A stretch of DNA of 64,000 nucleotides, taken from Deltaproteobacteria bacterium. Its GTDB lineage: Bacteria > Myxococcota_A > Polyangia > Nannocystales > Nannocystaceae. Location of the stretch: the NCBI GenBank assembly GCA_016709225.1, contig JADJEE010000001.1:2728001-2792000 (forward strand), given 5' to 3'. The notes under the pieces were generated by a model. That model saw nothing but the letters and a program-made list of their open reading frames with translations. It was not told the origin of the DNA and searched no databases. Below are positions 17,239 through 25,812 of the stretch, piece after piece. The translations under genes were made by a program, and so were the position numbers. Within the stretch, counting starts at the first letter, position 1. Each line of letters opens with the position of its first letter.

Positions 17239-17360
17239 GTGGGAATCGCGTCCTTCCAGGCGGCGCTCGTTCGAGCGACCGCGGCGTAGGGCGAAAGCTA
17301 AGTGCGCCCACCCACCGCGTCAAGCCGAGCGGCCGACGCGGCGCCCGCGAACGCCCGCAA

Positions 17361-18434
17361 TCACCCGAGAGTGCCGCGTGCGAGCGCCTCGGCCGCCGTG
17401 CGGCCGAGCACGGCCACCACGCGATCGAGGGTCGCGAAGCGGGGGTCCTTGGTGAGACCGAGGCGGTAGCGCTGATGGATCTGCTGCACGATCACGGCGA
17501 TCTTGAGCAGCCCGAACACGTAGGCGAACAGCACGTGCTCGAGCGAGCGACCGCTGCGCGCGGCGTAACGTCGTGCGACCTGCTGCCGTCCCCACGCGCC
17601 CGGCATCGCGGTCGGCCCGAACGCCATCGCACGCCAGGCGCCGGCGTCGTCGGCCTGCACCCAATAGCCCAGGGTCGTGCCGAGGTCGAGCAGCGGATCG
17701 CCGATCGTGCACATCTCCCAGTCGAGCACGGCGACGATGCGGGTCGGATCCTCCGGGTCGAGCACGACGTTGTCGAACTTGTAGTCGTTGTGCACGAGGC
17801 ACACGTCGCCGTCGCCGGGCTGATGGGCGTCGAGCCACTCGGCGAGCGCCTCGATGTCGGGCACGTCGTCGGTCCGCGCCTTGTGCCACCGCGCGGTCCA
17901 GCCCTCGACCTGTCGCCGCACGTAGCCCTCGGGGTGACCGAGGTCGCGCAGGCCCGCGGCGTCGAGGTCGACGGCGTGCAAGGCCACCAGCTCGTCGACC
18001 AGCGACTCGCACATGCGTCCGAGCAGCTCGGGCGTGATGCCCTCGGGCAGCTGCTTGCGGACGATGAGCCCGCGGCGGCGCTGCATCACGTAGAACGGCG
18101 CGCCGATCACCGCGGGGTCGGTGCACTGCGCCAGCGGGCGCGGGGCCGGGGGATAGACCGGCGCGAGTCCGGCGAGCACGCGGTACTCCCGACCCATGTC
18201 ATGGCCCGACTTCACGCGCGCACCGAACGGCGGGCGCCGCAGCACCAGCTCGTGCTCGCCCTTGCGCAGCAGGTAGGTGAGATTCGAGTAGCCGCCGGGG
18301 AACTGCGCGACCGACAGCGGCCCCTGCAGCTGTGGCAGCAGCTCGGCCAACCACGCGTCCAGCTTGGCGACGTCGAGCGCTTCGCCCTCGCGCACCGCCG
18401 CGGCGGCATCGATCGTGCCGATGGGCTCGCTCAT
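17361..18434 (-). CDS. Aminoglycoside-phosphotransferase-fold kinase, LvaA/ACAD10-11 type
   Basis: The 357-residue protein has the APH kinase fold: an N-lobe with FPGGYSNLTYLLR and Lys/Arg-rich strands (ELVLRRPPFG), the catalytic loop LVHNDYKFDNVVLD with the HNDYKxDN motif, and the metal-binding VLDWEMCTIGDPLLDLG. This combination is that of the kinase part of mammalian ACAD10/ACAD11 and of Pseudomonas LvaA, which phosphorylate the hydroxyl of 4-hydroxyacyl-CoA. Its ATG overlaps the stop of the acyl-CoA dehydrogenase by four bases, the dehydrogenase gene being upstream. That is the same partnership fused in one chain in ACAD10/11. The substrate chain length is not readable. Confidence 0.87.
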   Translation of the reverse strand: MSEPIGTIDAAAAVREGEALDVAKLDAWLAELLPQLQGPLSVAQFPGGYSNLTYLLRKGEHELVLRRPPFGARVKSGHDMGREYRVLAGLAPVYPPAPRPLAQCTDPAVIGAPFYVMQRRRGLIVRKQLPEGITPELLGRMCESLVDELVALHAVDLDAAGLRDLGHPEGYVRRQVEGWTARWHKARTDDVPDIEALAEWLDAHQPGDGDVCLVHNDYKFDNVVLDPEDPTRIVAVLDWEMCTIGDPLLDLGTTLGYWVQADDAGAWRAMAFGPTAMPGAWGRQQVARRYAARSGRSLEHVLFAYVFGLLKIAVIVQQIHQRYRLGLTKDPRFATLDRVVAVLGRTAAEALARGTLG

Positions 18435-19636
18435 GGCTGCCCCGCCTCGCGGCGCGCCTTCGAGAGGATGCGCTTGGCGACCACCGCGCGGTGGACCTCG
18501 TCGGGACCGTCGTAGATCCGCGCACCGCGTTCATGACGATAGAAGTGCGACAGCACCACCTCGTCGGTCATGCCGGCGGCGCCGTGGGCCTGCAGCGCGC
18601 GGTCGATGACCCGCAGCATCACGTCGGCGGTGAAGTACTTGATGAGCGAAATCTGCTCGCGCGCGCGCTCGAGGCCCTCGTGGTCGATGGTCCACGCCGC
18701 GCGCAGCACCAGCAGGCGCGCCGCGTCGATCTCGGCGCGGGCGTCGGCGATCCACGTCTGTACGGTCTGCTGCTCGCCCAACGTGCGGCCCGGTGCCAGC
18801 TCGCGGGTCGCCGCGCGGTGGACCAGGGCCTCGAACGATCGCTCGCACACGCCCAGCCAGCGCATGCAGTGGTGGATGCGCCCCGGCCCCAGCCGCGCCT
18901 GGGCCAGCGCGAAGCCGCGACCGCGCGGGCCCAGCAGGTTGGCCTTGGGCACCCGGGCGCCGTGCAGGCGGATCTCGCCGTGGCTGAGCCAGCCCTCGCC
19001 GGCCTCGCCCATGATCGGAATGTTGCGCACGTGCTCGAAGCCGGGCGTGTCGGTCGGCACCACGATCATGCTCGCGCGCTCGTGCGGCGCGGCGTCGGGG
19101 TCGGTCACGGCCATGACGATCACGAACGCCGCGCCATCGACCGCGGTGGTGAACCACTTGTGGCCGTGCAGGACCCACGCGTCGCCGTCGTCGTCGGCCC
19201 GCGTCGACAGCCACACGGGGTTGCTGCCGGCGTGCTCGGGCTCGGTCATGCCGAAGGCGCTGCGGGCGGTGCCGTCGAGCAGCGGCCGCAGGAAGCTCTC
19301 GCGCTGGTCGTCGGTGGCGTACTCGAGCAGCAGCTCGAGGTTGCCGGCGTCGGGCGCCTGGCATCCCAGCGCATAGTGGCCGAGCGGCGTGCGGCCGAGG
19401 ACCTCGGAAACCATGCCGTGCTCGAGCACGGACAGACCCATGCCGCCGGCTTCGCGGCGGACCTGTGGCTGCCACAGCCCGACCTGCTTGGCGCGCGCAC
19501 GCACGTGGTCGAGCTCGGGCTGCAGTGCCCAGAATCCGCGCGCGAGCCCGGCCTCCAGCGGCATCACGTGTTCGTCGAGGAAGCTGCGGACCTTCGGCAG
19601 CAGCGCTTGCATCACGGGCGAGGGCGAGAAATCCAT
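18431..19636 (-). CDS. Acyl-CoA dehydrogenase, ACAD10/11-like
   Basis: The 401-residue FAD enzyme has the acyl-CoA dehydrogenase fold: AFGMTEPEHAGSNPVWLSTRA (FAD and substrate strand), GHKWFTTAVDGA, and RLGPGRIHHCMRWLGVCERSFE. C-terminally it has DGPDEVHRAVVAKRIL, where most relatives carry EGT with the catalytic Glu. The HHCMR and DGPDEVH motifs are those of ACAD10, ACAD11 and LvaC. In known members this enzyme works on 4-phosphoacyl-CoA made by the partner kinase, removing phosphate to leave an enoyl-CoA for beta-oxidation. It is coupled to the kinase gene by a four-base overlap and follows the histidine phosphatase gene by 57 bases. Confidence 0.9.
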   Translation of the reverse strand: MDFSPSPVMQALLPKVRSFLDEHVMPLEAGLARGFWALQPELDHVRARAKQVGLWQPQVRREAGGMGLSVLEHGMVSEVLGRTPLGHYALGCQAPDAGNLELLLEYATDDQRESFLRPLLDGTARSAFGMTEPEHAGSNPVWLSTRADDDGDAWVLHGHKWFTTAVDGAAFVIVMAVTDPDAAPHERASMIVVPTDTPGFEHVRNIPIMGEAGEGWLSHGEIRLHGARVPKANLLGPRGRGFALAQARLGPGRIHHCMRWLGVCERSFEALVHRAATRELAPGRTLGEQQTVQTWIADARAEIDAARLLVLRAAWTIDHEGLERAREQISLIKYFTADVMLRVIDRALQAHGAAGMTDEVVLSHFYRHERGARIYDGPDEVHRAVVAKRILSKARREAGQP

Positions 19637-19693
19637 GGCGGTCTTCGAGCTCTTTTGGGGGTCGTGCGCCAGGTCGGCGCGGGCGCGCTCCGG

Positions 19694-20419
19694 CTAGCGA
19701 AAGCTCCAGGCCGACGCATCCGGCAGGTGCGGCAGCGCGTTGAAGGCATCGAGGGTGAAGTCGGTGGCGTTGCGGCGGGTGCTGAACACGAAGCTGGTCA
19801 TCGAGCTGTTGCGGATGCGCCACGCGGTCTGGAAGCTGATGAGGTCGTCGGTCCCGAGCGCTCGCTTCAGCATCACCGCCAGCGGTCCGACCGAGGTGAA
19901 CGCGATCATGCGGACGCCCGGGCCGTCGTGTTGCAGCAGCCGCGACAGGCCCCGCTGCACGCGCTCGGCGAAGGCCGGCCACGATTCGAGCGTGGGGTCG
20001 TCGATCTCGCCGCGGAGCCAGCGCTCCATCACGGCCTCGAACAGCCGCTGGAACGCCGCCGAACGCTTGCCGGGATCGCCGGCGGCCGCGGCCGCGGCGA
20101 GCTGCGCGACGGAGGCATCGTGTTGCAGCAGCGGCACCGCGCGACGCACCATCGCGAACGCGTCGTGCTCGTCGAGCTCGGGGATCGTGGTCGGGGTCGG
20201 CCACGGCTGGTCGGCGCGGGCGTAGGCCTCGCCGCACAGTCGCGCGGTGTCCCGCTGGCGGCGCGCGGGGCCGGTGAAGACCAGCATGGGGTGCGGACCG
20301 TGCTCGCCGAGGTGGCGCCCGAGCAACCGCGCCTGCGCCTCGCCGCGCTCCGACAGCACGTCGTAGTCGCTCGCGAACAGCGAGGCCTGACCGTGCCGAA
20401 CGACCACGAGACTGCCCAT
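19694..20419 (-). CDS. Histidine phosphatase superfamily protein
   Basis: The 241-residue product is a phosphoglycerate-mutase-like phosphatase. It has VVVRHGQASLFASDYDVLSERG with the RHG nucleophile His, a second Arg in VFTGPARRQRDTA, the acid region PELDEHDAF, and AFTSVGPLAVMLKRAL, where the usual second catalytic His (SHG) reads TSVG. Loss of that His would weaken or change phosphatase activity. The ATG at 20419 is chosen over a TTG at 20428. It lies just upstream of the ACAD/kinase pair, so it may act on the same phosphorylated acyl intermediates or be only a neighbour. Divergent from the DUF2330 gene with 88 bases between. Confidence 0.82.
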   Translation of the reverse strand: MGSLVVVRHGQASLFASDYDVLSERGEAQARLLGRHLGEHGPHPMLVFTGPARRQRDTARLCGEAYARADQPWPTPTTIPELDEHDAFAMVRRAVPLLQHDASVAQLAAAAAAGDPGKRSAAFQRLFEAVMERWLRGEIDDPTLESWPAFAERVQRGLSRLLQHDGPGVRMIAFTSVGPLAVMLKRALGTDDLISFQTAWRIRNSSMTSFVFSTRRNATDFTLDAFNALPHLPDASAWSFR

Positions 20420-20507
20420 TGCGACCAAACTACCACGATCGGCGTGGGCGCTCGATCGTCTGGGGCCGAGCCGGCACTACCCCCCGGCGAAGGAGGCTCG
20501 ACCTTTC

Positions 20508-22217
20508 ATGCGCCGACCCAAACGCTCGAATGCCCCGATGTTGCTGACACGTCTCGGGATCGCGCTGACCGTGTTCGGCGTGACGACCACGGCCGCACGA
20601 TCGGCCGCGGCCTGCGGCGGGACCTTCTGCGACGCCAATCCCGGGCCGGTCGAGATGCCGGTCGATCAGACCGGCGAGAACGTGCTGTTCGTGGTCGACG
20701 GCGACACCATCGAGGCCCACGTGCAGATCCAGTACGATGGCGACGCCGAGAGTTTCGCCTGGTTGGTGCCGATGATGGCGGTGCCCGAGGTCGAGGTTGG
20801 CTCGGAGCCGATGTTCCAGGCCTTGCTGGCGGCGACCGTGCCCACCTTCACGCTGCTGCAGCGCTTCGAGGGCACCTGCGACGATGACCGCGGCGTCGCG
20901 ATGTGCGGGATGGTGCTGTCCGACGCCGGCGCCGAGCTCGCGGCCGGCGACGACGGCGAGGAGGACAGCGGTGGCGAGACGCCGTCCGTGGTGATCGCCG
21001 GCACCGCCGGCGCGTTCGAGTATGCGGTGCTCGATGGCGGCACGGTGGCGGGCGTGCTGGCGTGGCTCGACGACAACGGCTACGCCCAGGACGACGAGGC
21101 CGCGCCGATCCTCCAGCAGTACCTCGACGAGGGCTTCGTGTTCACGGCCTTCAAGCTGCGCGCAGGCGCGGGTGTCGACGCCATCCATCCGGTGGTGCTG
21201 CGCTACCAGGGCGACGAGCCGTGCGTGCCGATCCGTCTGACGCGCATCGCCGCGAAGCCGGACATGGGCGTGCGCGTGTTCTTCCTCGGCGAGGCCCGCA
21301 TGGCCCCGACCAACTACCGCCACGTCGTCATCAATCCGCTGCGCATCGAATGGGCCAGCCTGGGCAGCAACTACGGTGAGCTGGTCACGCTGGCCGTCGA
21401 CGGCGACGGTGCGAACGGCCACGCGTTCGTCACCGAGTACGCCGGCACGCCCGCGCTGGTGCCCACGGTGGGCGTACGCGCGCCCGGCTGGGATGCCGCC
21501 CGGTTCGCCGAGCTGCCCGGCACCGCGGTGATCGACGCGCTGGTCGACCAAGGCCTGATGCGCTGCGACGACGGCTGCGTCCCACAGCACACGCTCGTCG
21601 CCGGCCTGCTGCGGACGTACCTGCCGACGCCGGGCGGCTACGACGACGAGGACTGGTGGGCCGCCCTCCGAGCCGGCGGCGCGGAGCCGAGCGAGTGGGA
21701 CGGCGCCGGCTTCGCTGCGGCCATGCAGGAGCGCATCGTCGCGCCCGGCGAGCACGCGGTGGAGCTGCTCGGCGCACACACGGTGCTCACGCGTCTGTTC
21801 ACCACGCTGTCGCCGGTGGAGATGACCGCCGACCCGTTGTTCCACGCCAACCCGGCGCTGCCGCCGGTGAGCAACCGCTTCCTGGCGACCCAGGTGTTCA
21901 ACTGCGACGGCCGCAGCTTCATCGAGCTCGAGGACGGCCGCATCATCCGTGACGACGACGACGGGTCGCCCGCACGGCTCGACATCGTGCCCGCGGCGCT
22001 GCGGGTCGAGAGCATGCCCGGCAACGGTGCGCCCATGCTGCTCGTCGATCACGACGGGGTATCGGCGGACGCGCTCGCGGCGTGGAACGAGGCCCACGAC
22101 GGACGCAGCGGCCAGGGCTGCAGCATCGGCCGGCTGCACCTGCACGGCCTGATCATGCTCGGGTTGCTCGGAGCGGGCATGCACGCCCGCCGACGACGCC
22201 CGCGGGCGCGCGGCTAG
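20508..22217 (+). CDS. DUF2330 exported protein with MYXO-CTERM-type tail
   Basis: The 569-residue protein has a signal peptide (to about residue 36, ending SAAACGG). A long domain begins ACGGTFCDANPGPVEMPVDQTGENVLF, the start of DUF2330, with paired Cys residues and QIQYDGDAESFAWLVPM typical of the family. The end, GQGCSIG then a hydrophobic helix and RRRRPRARG, is a MYXO-CTERM-type sorting signal with its Cys. This predicts cleavage and surface anchoring. The function of DUF2330 is not known. The ribosome site GAAGGAGG lies well placed before the ATG. Its TAG stop abuts the second palindromic repeat. Confidence 0.87.
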   Translation: MRRPKRSNAPMLLTRLGIALTVFGVTTTAARSAAACGGTFCDANPGPVEMPVDQTGENVLFVVDGDTIEAHVQIQYDGDAESFAWLVPMMAVPEVEVGSEPMFQALLAATVPTFTLLQRFEGTCDDDRGVAMCGMVLSDAGAELAAGDDGEEDSGGETPSVVIAGTAGAFEYAVLDGGTVAGVLAWLDDNGYAQDDEAAPILQQYLDEGFVFTAFKLRAGAGVDAIHPVVLRYQGDEPCVPIRLTRIAAKPDMGVRVFFLGEARMAPTNYRHVVINPLRIEWASLGSNYGELVTLAVDGDGANGHAFVTEYAGTPALVPTVGVRAPGWDAARFAELPGTAVIDALVDQGLMRCDDGCVPQHTLVAGLLRTYLPTPGGYDDEDWWAALRAGGAEPSEWDGAGFAAAMQERIVAPGEHAVELLGAHTVLTRLFTTLSPVEMTADPLFHANPALPPVSNRFLATQVFNCDGRSFIELEDGRIIRDDDDGSPARLDIVPAALRVESMPGNGAPMLLVDHDGVSADALAAWNEAHDGRSGQGCSIGRLHLHGLIMLGLLGAGMHARRRRPRARG

Positions 22218-22317
22218 TGTCGAGGTACTAGTACGCCCGGTATTCCGGCGGCACGGCGCCTTGCGGAGTCGCGGCCATGACGGCGTTCTGACCCATCACT
22301 ATCGCTGTGTCGAGGTA
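22218..22317. repeat. Half-length inverted copy of the palindromic repeat, copy 2
   Basis: Read on the minus strand it starts TACCTCGACACAGCGAT and agrees with copy 1 (15324 onward) for about 85 bases, with one visible substitution. It then stops matching and ends in a second TACCTCGACA next to TAG. It therefore holds one arm plus a duplicated tip. It fills the whole space between two convergent genes and touches both TAG stop codons (22215-22217 and 22318-22320). Orientation is inverted relative to copy 1, so the pair brackets a 6.7-kb segment. Confidence 0.8.
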
Positions 22318-23547
22318 CTAGATCAGCGCCCCGGCCACGCAGGCCGACGCGAAGTTGGCCAGCGTCGCGGCGACCAGGCAGCGCACACCCAGACGCGCGA
22401 TGTCGTGCTTGCGCGAGGGCACCAGACCGCCGAGGCCACCGATGAGGATGCCGATCGACGACACGTTGGCGAAGCCGCAGATCGCGAAGGTCGCGATCGC
22501 GTGGGCGCGGGGCGACAGCGCGCCCGCGACCTGATGTAGCTGCCCGAACGCGACCAACTCGTTGAGCACCGTACGGGTGCCCAGCACGCTGCCGACCGCG
22601 ACCGCCTCGCCGGGCGGGGTGCCCATGAGCAGCGCGATGGGCATGAAGATCCAGCCCACCAGCCGCGCCATCGACAGCGGCGCCCCACCGACATCGATCC
22701 ACCCCAGCGCCGCATCCAGCAGTGCAACCAGGGCGATGAAGGCGATGAGCATGGCACCGACGTTGGCCGCGAGCTTGAGGCCGTCGCTCGCGCCCGTTGC
22801 CGCCGCGTCGAGCAGGTTGGCGTCGGTGCGGGGGATCTCGACGGCGATGGTACCCGCCGTCACCGGCTGCTCGCGCTCGGGGACCACCAGCTTCGCCATC
22901 ACCAACGAGATCGGCGCGGTCATGGCGACCGCCGTCAGCAGGTGCTCGATCGCGACGTTGCCGATGGTCACGTAGGCGCCGAGGATTGCGCCCGACACAC
23001 TGGCCATGCCCGCGACCATGATGGTGAACAGCTCGGACTCGGTGAGCCGCTCGAGGAACGGCTTGACCGTCAGCGGCGCCTCGGTCTGGCCCATGAACAT
23101 GCTCGCGGCCACCACCAGCGACTCGGCGCCGCTGGCCCCCATCGTCCGCATCATCACCCACGCCAGCGTGCGCACGATGATCTGCATGACGCCGAGGTGG
23201 TAGAGCACCGCGAACAGCGAAGCCACGAACACGATGGTCGGCAGCACCTGGAACGCGAACACGACCCCGAGGCCGCTGTCGCCGCCGCGCTGCACGCCGA
23301 GCTGTCCGAACACGAACGCCGAGCCGGCGTAGCTCTGATCGAGCACGGTCTGCACGCCGGCCGCTGCGCCCTCGAGGAGGCGGCGCCCGAGCGGCACGCG
23401 CAGCAGAACGACGCCCGCGAGCCACTGCAGCGCGATCCCCCACACCACCGGTCGCCAGGCGATGGCCCTGCGATCGCGACCGATCGCGTAGGCGATGGCG
23501 ATCATCGCGAACGCACCCGCGGCGGAGACCAGTCGAAGCGGATCCAT
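22318..23547 (-). CDS. nupC: Concentrative nucleoside transporter, NupC/CNT family
   Basis: The 409-residue integral membrane protein has about 8-10 hydrophobic segments. Family landmarks are the start of the core domain at LGVVFAFQVLPTIVFVASLFAVLYHLGVM, the re-entrant SMFMGQTEAPLTVKPFL with the GQTEAPL motif that binds the nucleoside, VSGAILGAYV, and CGFANVSSIGILIGGLGGLVP, the second substrate-binding motif (ANVSSIG). Members import nucleosides with H+ or Na+ across the inner membrane. Length is normal for the bacterial form. The stop codon is at the edge of repeat copy 2. It is the only nucleoside importer seen and links the salvage enzymes to an outside supply. Confidence 0.93.
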   Translation of the reverse strand: MDPLRLVSAAGAFAMIAIAYAIGRDRRAIAWRPVVWGIALQWLAGVVLLRVPLGRRLLEGAAAGVQTVLDQSYAGSAFVFGQLGVQRGGDSGLGVVFAFQVLPTIVFVASLFAVLYHLGVMQIIVRTLAWVMMRTMGASGAESLVVAASMFMGQTEAPLTVKPFLERLTESELFTIMVAGMASVSGAILGAYVTIGNVAIEHLLTAVAMTAPISLVMAKLVVPEREQPVTAGTIAVEIPRTDANLLDAAATGASDGLKLAANVGAMLIAFIALVALLDAALGWIDVGGAPLSMARLVGWIFMPIALLMGTPPGEAVAVGSVLGTRTVLNELVAFGQLHQVAGALSPRAHAIATFAICGFANVSSIGILIGGLGGLVPSRKHDIARLGVRCLVAATLANFASACVAGALI

Positions 23548-23699
23548 GCCCGCCAGGCTTTACCACGGCGCCACCCTCGAGGGCGCAACTGCGGCGGTCG
23601 CCGCGCCTGGTCACCACAGGCGGCGTCGGTGCTGCGAAATGGCGCGAGCCCACGGGATTCTTGCTACCGTCCGACCGCTAGGAACTCCCGAGGTTGACC

Positions 23700-24308
23700 A
23701 TGCGACAGACCATCACACGCAAGCAGTTCTTGTTGCTCGGCGTCGGTGCGGCCGCGACCGCGCTCGTCCCCGGCTGTGGCGACGACGGCGACGCCGACAC
23801 CGGTGGCAGCACCGGCTCGTCGGACACCGACACCGCATCGACCACCGACTCGACCACCGCGTCGACCACCAACTCGACCACCGCGTCGACCACCGACAGC
23901 ACGACGGCGTCGACCACCGCATCGACCACCGACTCGAGCAGCACCACCGATCCCGGCAGCAGCTCCGGCGGAGATCCGACCACCGACGGCAGCGGCAGCT
24001 CCGGCGCACAGGACTCGTCCGGCGGCAGCAGCTCGGACGGCGGCAGCAGCTCCGGCGGCATGGCCGGCTGCGACGCGGCCCCGACCGCGATGTTCGACCT
24101 CCACGTGCACGCGCTGAACATCCCGCTCGCCGATGTCATGGCCGGCGTCGATCAAGACTACGTCGTCGGCGTCATGGGCCACATGCACACCGTCTCCGTC
24201 TCCGCCGAGGACTTCGCGGCCCTGCAGGAGAACGGCCAGGTGATCGTGATGGGCAGTGCCGGCGGTATCGACAATCACACGCACATGGTGACGCTGACCT
24301 GCGCGTAG
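23700..24308 (+). CDS. Lipoprotein with Thr/Ser linker and His-rich C-terminal domain
   Basis: The 202-residue product has an N-terminus with TITRKQFLLLGVGAAATALVPG, Tat-like (RK) and ending in a possible lipobox at VPGC. A very repetitive linker of Thr, Ser, Asp and Ala covers about residues 30-110. A compact C-terminal domain of about 80 residues contains FDLHVHALNIP, GVMGHMHTVSV and IDNHTHMVTL. The paired HxH and HMH/HTH motifs suggest metal binding, perhaps copper or zinc, but I know no named family with certainty. The ATG at 23700 is preferred to a TTG two codons earlier. A strong hairpin follows the gene. Confidence 0.75.
   Translation: MRQTITRKQFLLLGVGAAATALVPGCGDDGDADTGGSTGSSDTDTASTTDSTTASTTNSTTASTTDSTTASTTASTTDSSSTTDPGSSSGGDPTTDGSGSSGAQDSSGGSSSDGGSSSGGMAGCDAAPTAMFDLHVHALNIPLADVMAGVDQDYVVGVMGHMHTVSVSAEDFAALQENGQVIVMGSAGGIDNHTHMVTLTCA
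23836..23945 (+). repeat. In-frame tandem codon repeat encoding a Thr/Ser linker
   Basis: Degenerate 12- to 15-base units containing TCGACCACC repeat about ten times and encode STTDSTTAS-type peptide. This is a low-complexity coding repeat prone to slippage, not a CRISPR: the units are contiguous, with no spacers. Confidence 0.7.
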
Positions 24309-24331
24309 TCGCGTCGACACCCGCGGACGCA

Positions 24332-24373
24332 ACGAAGGGCCACATGCGGCACGCGCCGCGGATGGCCCTTCGT
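24332..24373. terminator. Bidirectional terminator hairpin
   Basis: ACGAAGGGCCA at 24332-24342 pairs perfectly with TGGCCCTTCGT at 24363-24373 around a 20-base loop that can itself pair. It sits between convergent genes ending at 24308 and 24394, with CGTTTCG following on the plus strand. Confidence 0.7.
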
Positions 24374-24393
24374 CGTTTCGGTCGCGCAGCGGC

Positions 24394-25608
24394 TCAGTCG
24401 TAGCCGTAGGTGATCGCGACCTCGCAGCCGTCGCACTGCGGGCACGGGAACGCGGCGTCGATGGCAGCGATCGCCGCCTCGAGATCGGCGACCGCTGGCG
24501 CGGCGTTGGTCCACGTCGCGCCGAGCGTCGCGCCCGCGGCGGCGTCGCGGCGCGTCGCCTCGGGGTCGAGCACTGGACCTGCGACCTGCAGCCACGCCCA
24601 GCTGGCGTCGGCCTCGGAGCCGCACACCATCGGGTGCTTCTCGAGGCGATCCCGTACGAGCCGCGCGAAGGCGTACCATAGGCCGTTGTCGAGCTGCTCG
24701 TGGGCGCTCGAGAACACCTGCTGCCCCTCGGCGCCGAAGTCCGCCCAGGTCAGCGCGTCGGGGTAGAGGTCGCGCCAGCATCCGATCGCCATGATGCCGT
24801 CCTCGACGGCGTCGTGCGCCATCGGGGACACGGCGTCGATCTGCGCGGCGAGGCCCCTGGGCATCGCGCGGGGCGTGGCGCCGTCGTAGTAGCCACGGTG
24901 CGCGTCACAGTCCTCGGGCAGCTGCACGCAGCTCGAGGACTCCTTGTATGTCGACACGAACAGGAACCACAGCACCGCGGCGTCGATGCGGGCGGCGTGC
25001 ACGTTGGGATCACCCTCGCCGGTCATGCCGGCCGCGAACGACTCGTTGATGAGCGGCGAGATCTTGGCCGGCCCCACGCAGCGATCGGGGTACTTGCTGA
25101 CGTTGTCGCCCACGGTGCACTGCTTGTCGAAGTCGACGCCGGCGTCCTGGTCGGCGTCGGCGATGCGCGGGAAGTGGAGATCCTCGCGACGCAGGATGCG
25201 GGACTCGAGCCCTTCGTCGAGCGCGTACTGCATGCGCGCGGCCAAGAAGTCGTCGGCCGTGGGCGTGTGGCCGAGCAGCAGCGACCGCATCATCTCGTAG
25301 GCGTCGACGCGGGCCGCCGAGCCCGGCGGGTCCTCGAGCACTGGCGTCCACTCGCCGTTGTCGGTCACGCACGCGGGGTAGTCGTCGTCGGCACCGGGCA
25401 CGAAGTCGGTGGGCAACGCCCCGCAGGCGGATTCATCCGGGGGATCGACGCTCACCATCTCGGGCATGCACTCGCCGGTCGATCCACTGTCGGCCGAGCC
25501 GCCGCTGCTGTCGGCCGAACCGGTGTCACCCGGATCGTCGCTCGGGCACGCGCCCAGCAGCAGCGCGAAGGTGAAGAGGTGGGTCAGGCACAAGGTTCGG
25601 GAAGTCAT
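24394..25608 (-). CDS. Lipoprotein of unknown function downstream of a TonB receptor
   Basis: The 404-residue product has a lipoprotein signal with lipobox LLLGAC at residues 16-21, then an acidic Ser/Gly/Asp linker to about residue 45. The globular part contains several paired cysteines (for example ACVTDNG, KQCTVGDNVSKYPDRCVG, SSCVQLPEDC). The end, PCPQCDGCEVAITYGYD, has a CPxCxxC arrangement that could bind metal. An excellent ribosome site (AAGGAGCTGCGC before ATG) fixes the start. A longer in-frame version lacks a signal. It lies 204 bases downstream of the TonB receptor on the same strand; a role in binding the receptor's ligand, perhaps iron-related, is inference. No named family recognised. 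Confidence 0.78.
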   Translation of the reverse strand: MTSRTLCLTHLFTFALLLGACPSDDPGDTGSADSSGGSADSGSTGECMPEMVSVDPPDESACGALPTDFVPGADDDYPACVTDNGEWTPVLEDPPGSAARVDAYEMMRSLLLGHTPTADDFLAARMQYALDEGLESRILRREDLHFPRIADADQDAGVDFDKQCTVGDNVSKYPDRCVGPAKISPLINESFAAGMTGEGDPNVHAARIDAAVLWFLFVSTYKESSSCVQLPEDCDAHRGYYDGATPRAMPRGLAAQIDAVSPMAHDAVEDGIMAIGCWRDLYPDALTWADFGAEGQQVFSSAHEQLDNGLWYAFARLVRDRLEKHPMVCGSEADASWAWLQVAGPVLDPEATRRDAAAGATLGATWTNAAPAVADLEAAIAAIDAAFPCPQCDGCEVAITYGYD

Positions 25609-25812
25609 GCGCAGCTCCTTCGATCGGCGTCGCGATCGGGGTCGCTGCAGAGCGTGGACGACGGGGCCCCACCGGCGTAAGCGGGGTTCGACGAGCTTCC
25701 CTGAAGGGTGCACATTCGAGCGGACGCACCTTGGCGAGTTTCCCGTTCATCGACCAGGGTCGTTGCTCGGGTGGAAGCACGCTTTGCACAGGGGTGAGTC
25801 GCCTCGACCTGC

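Noticed and set aside
22741..22765. Sigma-54-like TGGCAC-N5-TTGG site
   Set aside because: It lies inside the nupC coding sequence on the opposite strand with no gene start downstream at the right distance.
23836..23945. Possible CRISPR-like direct repeats
   Set aside because: Units are contiguous without unique spacers and encode a Thr/Ser linker in frame.
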